From Sphingosinicella sp. CPCC 101087 (GTDB taxonomy: Bacteria; Pseudomonadota; Alphaproteobacteria; Sphingomonadales; Sphingomonadaceae): 64,000 bases of DNA. Position 1 is the first letter of the stretch; each line of letters starts with the position of its first letter. Positions 62,189 through 64,000 of this stretch are shown here, piece by piece. Under the pieces are notes generated by a model. That model saw only the letters and a list, made by a program, of their open reading frames with translations, was not told the DNA's origin and searched no databases. The stretch spans positions 1 through 64,000 of the forward strand of contig NZ_SBFF01000014.1 of NCBI RefSeq assembly GCF_004151485.1, in the 5' to 3' direction. The translations under genes were made by a program, and so were the position numbers.

Positions 62189-63773
62189 CCGCGTCCTCCC
62201 CTTCTTCCTCGAACCAGTGGGCCCGGGCTGCCATGATGATCTCGTTGCCCTGCTCCTCGCTGAGACCATATTCGGCGAGAATCCCGCCCTTGTCCTCGGA
62301 ACGATTGCTCTCCGCGCGCCGGCGCGGCTCGACCCGGCGGCGGGCGATCAGCTCGTCCGTGGCAAGATCGGCGAGGTCGTCGAGCGTCTTGATGCCCGCT
62401 TTGCCGAGCGTGACCAGCATCTGCTCGGTGAGGTACGGTATTTCCGCAAGATCGTCCTGAACGCCCAGCGCGCGCCGTTCCTCGCGGGCCGCGGCCTCGC
62501 GCCGTTCGAGCGCTTCGGTAGCGCGGTTCTGCAGTTCGGCCGCCAGCTCCTCGTCGAAGCCCTCGATCGAGGAGAGTTCCTCCGCCTCCACATAGGCGAC
62601 TTCCTCCAGCGCGCCGAAGCCTTCCGCCACCAGGAGCTGGGCCAGCGTTTCGTCCACGTCGAGTTCGTTCATGAACATCTCGGACCGCTCGACGAATTCC
62701 CGCTGTCTCTTCTCGCTGGCATCCGCTTCGGTCATGATGTCGATCGCGGAACTGGTGAGCTGGCTCGCCAATCGGACGTTCTGCCCGCGACGGCCGATCG
62801 CCAGGCTCAGCTGGTCGTCGGGCACCACCACCTCGATCCGCGATTCTTCCTCGTCGATCACGACGCGGCTGACCGTTGCCGGCTGGAGCGCGTTGACGAC
62901 GAAGGTGGCGAGGTCGGGCGACCAGGGAATGATGTCGATCTTCTCGCCCTGCAGCTCCTGGACCACCGCCTGAACGCGGCTGCCCTTCATGCCGACGCAG
63001 GCGCCGACCGGGTCGATCGAGCTGTCATGCGAAAGGACGCCGATCTTGGCGCGGCTGCCGGGATCCCGCGCGGCCGCCTTGATCTCGATGATGCCGTCGT
63101 AGATTTCCGGCACTTCCTGCGCGAACAGCTTCTTCATGAAGTCGGGGTGGGCGCGCGACAGGAAGATCTGCGGCCCCCTGTTTTCGCGGCGGACGTTGAG
63201 GATCAGGCTACGGGTACGGTCGCCGACTCGAAGAACCTCGCGCGGGATCTGCTGGTCGCGACGGATGACGCCCTCGGCGCGGCCGAGGTCGACGACGACA
63301 TGTCCGAACTCGACGCGCTTGACGACGCCGGTGATGATCTCGCCGATCCGATCCTTGAATTCCTCGTGCTGGCGCTCGCGCTCCGCGTCGCGGACCTTCT
63401 GGAAGATGACCTGCTTGGCGGCTTGCGCGGCGATACGGCCGAACTCGATCGGCGGCAGCGGGTCGACGATGAAGTCGCCCAGATCGGCGTCTGCCTGGAG
63501 CTTCTTCGCATCCTCCAGGCTGACCTGCTTGAAATAATCCTCGACCTCCTCGACCACCTCGACGACGCGCCACAGGCGCAGGTCGCCGCTGGTCGGATCG
63601 AGCTTGGCGCGGATGTCGTTTTCAGCGCCGTACCGGGCACGGGCGGCACGCTGGATTGCATCCTCCATCGCCTCGATCACGATCATCCGATCGATCAGCT
63701 TCTCGCGCGCAACCGCATCGGCGATCGCGATCAACTCGGCCTTGTTGGCGGAAACGGCGCTGGCGGTGGCCAT
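62169..63773 (-). CDS. nusA: Transcription termination/antitermination factor NusA
   Basis: Binds RNA polymerase and controls pausing, termination and antitermination. The 534-residue protein has the N-terminal RNAP-binding domain, S1 (RIGEIITGVVKRVEFGHVVV), two KH domains (GACVGMKGSRVQAVVQELQG) and helix-hairpin-helix acidic repeats near 350-450 in the style of alphaproteobacterial NusA. It follows rimP by 3 bases. The overlap with ylxR suggests translational coupling. Confidence 0.95.
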   Translation of the reverse strand: MATASAVSANKAELIAIADAVAREKLIDRMIVIEAMEDAIQRAARARYGAENDIRAKLDPTSGDLRLWRVVEVVEEVEDYFKQVSLEDAKKLQADADLGDFIVDPLPPIEFGRIAAQAAKQVIFQKVRDAERERQHEEFKDRIGEIITGVVKRVEFGHVVVDLGRAEGVIRRDQQIPREVLRVGDRTRSLILNVRRENRGPQIFLSRAHPDFMKKLFAQEVPEIYDGIIEIKAAARDPGSRAKIGVLSHDSSIDPVGACVGMKGSRVQAVVQELQGEKIDIIPWSPDLATFVVNALQPATVSRVVIDEEESRIEVVVPDDQLSLAIGRRGQNVRLASQLTSSAIDIMTEADASEKRQREFVERSEMFMNELDVDETLAQLLVAEGFGALEEVAYVEAEELSSIEGFDEELAAELQNRATEALERREAAAREERRALGVQDDLAEIPYLTEQMLVTLGKAGIKTLDDLADLATDELIARRRVEPRRRAESNRSEDKGGILAEYGLSEEQGNEIIMAARAHWFEEEGEDAVAETPQ

Positions 63774-63776
63774 GGT

Positions 63777-64000
63777 TCAGTCCTGTCCTTCCATCTGGAT
63801 ATTCGCGTCTGTCTCGATCTCGTCGGCGCCCTCCGCGGAAAGCGGCGCGGTCGCCTCGATCAGCTTGTCGGTCAAAAGCAGCTTGGCGGCATGCACGCCG
63901 GCGAACGGGAGACGGGTCTCGCCCTGTCCCGGAACGTCGATCAATATCTCGTCGCCCTCGATCCCGAGCAAGGCGCCCTTGAACTCGCGGCGACCGCCGA
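63777..64000 (-). CDS. rimP: Ribosome maturation factor RimP, C-terminal part
   Basis: The reverse strand ends ALLGIEGDEILIDVPGQGET and GVHAAKLLLTDKLI, then an acidic tail and TGA. This is the C-terminal SH3-like part of RimP, which acts in 30S assembly and always lies before nusA. The N-terminal part is outside the window. Confidence 0.85.
   Translation of the reverse strand, partial: GGRREFKGALLGIEGDEILIDVPGQGETRLPFAGVHAAKLLLTDKLIEATAPLSAEGADEIETDANIQMEGQD

Overview
The window is GC-rich chromosomal DNA that most likely comes from a sphingomonad (Alphaproteobacteria, Sphingomonadales). The evidence is two large TonB-dependent receptors, a Tat-exported flavoenzyme, an alphaproteobacterial-type argG, the arrangement pnp-rpsO-truB ... 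rbfA-infB-ylxR-nusA-rimP, small DUF families common in sphingomonads (DUF421, DUF1622, TIGR02587/TIGR02588, DUF423) and a full CtrA-type site. This is judged from remembered protein families; no database was searched.

Layout. 1-6250: a PhoB-type regulator, an isolated GspC-like protein, a beta-helix-like surface lipoprotein and a TonB receptor, with Pho-box-like direct repeats before the regulator and before the lipoprotein. 6400-10890: a small protein behind a Fur-like palindrome, then a reverse-strand TonB receptor paired with a Tat-signal FAD amine oxidase. 11138-17740: DAHP synthase, an exported amidohydrolase, a DUF885 peptidase-like lipoprotein, an L,D-transpeptidase and a glycine-zipper lipoprotein. 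18407-27164: a tightly coupled argC-argJ-argB-argF-argR-argG operon led by an ArgR-type palindrome, followed by an ACT protein with an apparent CTG start, a glutamine amidotransferase and the glutathione-dependent formaldehyde pair (adhC, fghA). 27211-31324: membrane and stress genes around a CPA-type antiporter.

31346-49983 is accessory: a multi-PAS GGDEF-EAL protein, an orphan acyl carrier protein, a fused MNT-HEPN protein, decayed prophage-like genes (37510-40536), a two-domain PilZ protein, a hybrid histidine kinase behind a CtrA-type site, an SDR, a small regulator with palindromic operators on both sides, and a CBS-MgtE transporter preceded by a 15-codon overlapping reading frame. 50035-51993 holds small secreted or membrane proteins of unknown role. 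From 52053 to the end the reverse strand carries the conserved RNA-processing and translation block pnp to rimP, the last gene being cut by the window edge.

Working together: the left end looks like a phosphate-starvation surface and uptake locus; the arginine operon appears to encode its own repressor and carry its own operator, and its first five genes resemble the actinobacterial order placed before an alphaproteobacterial argG. No rRNA, tRNA, CRISPR array or intact insertion sequence was seen.
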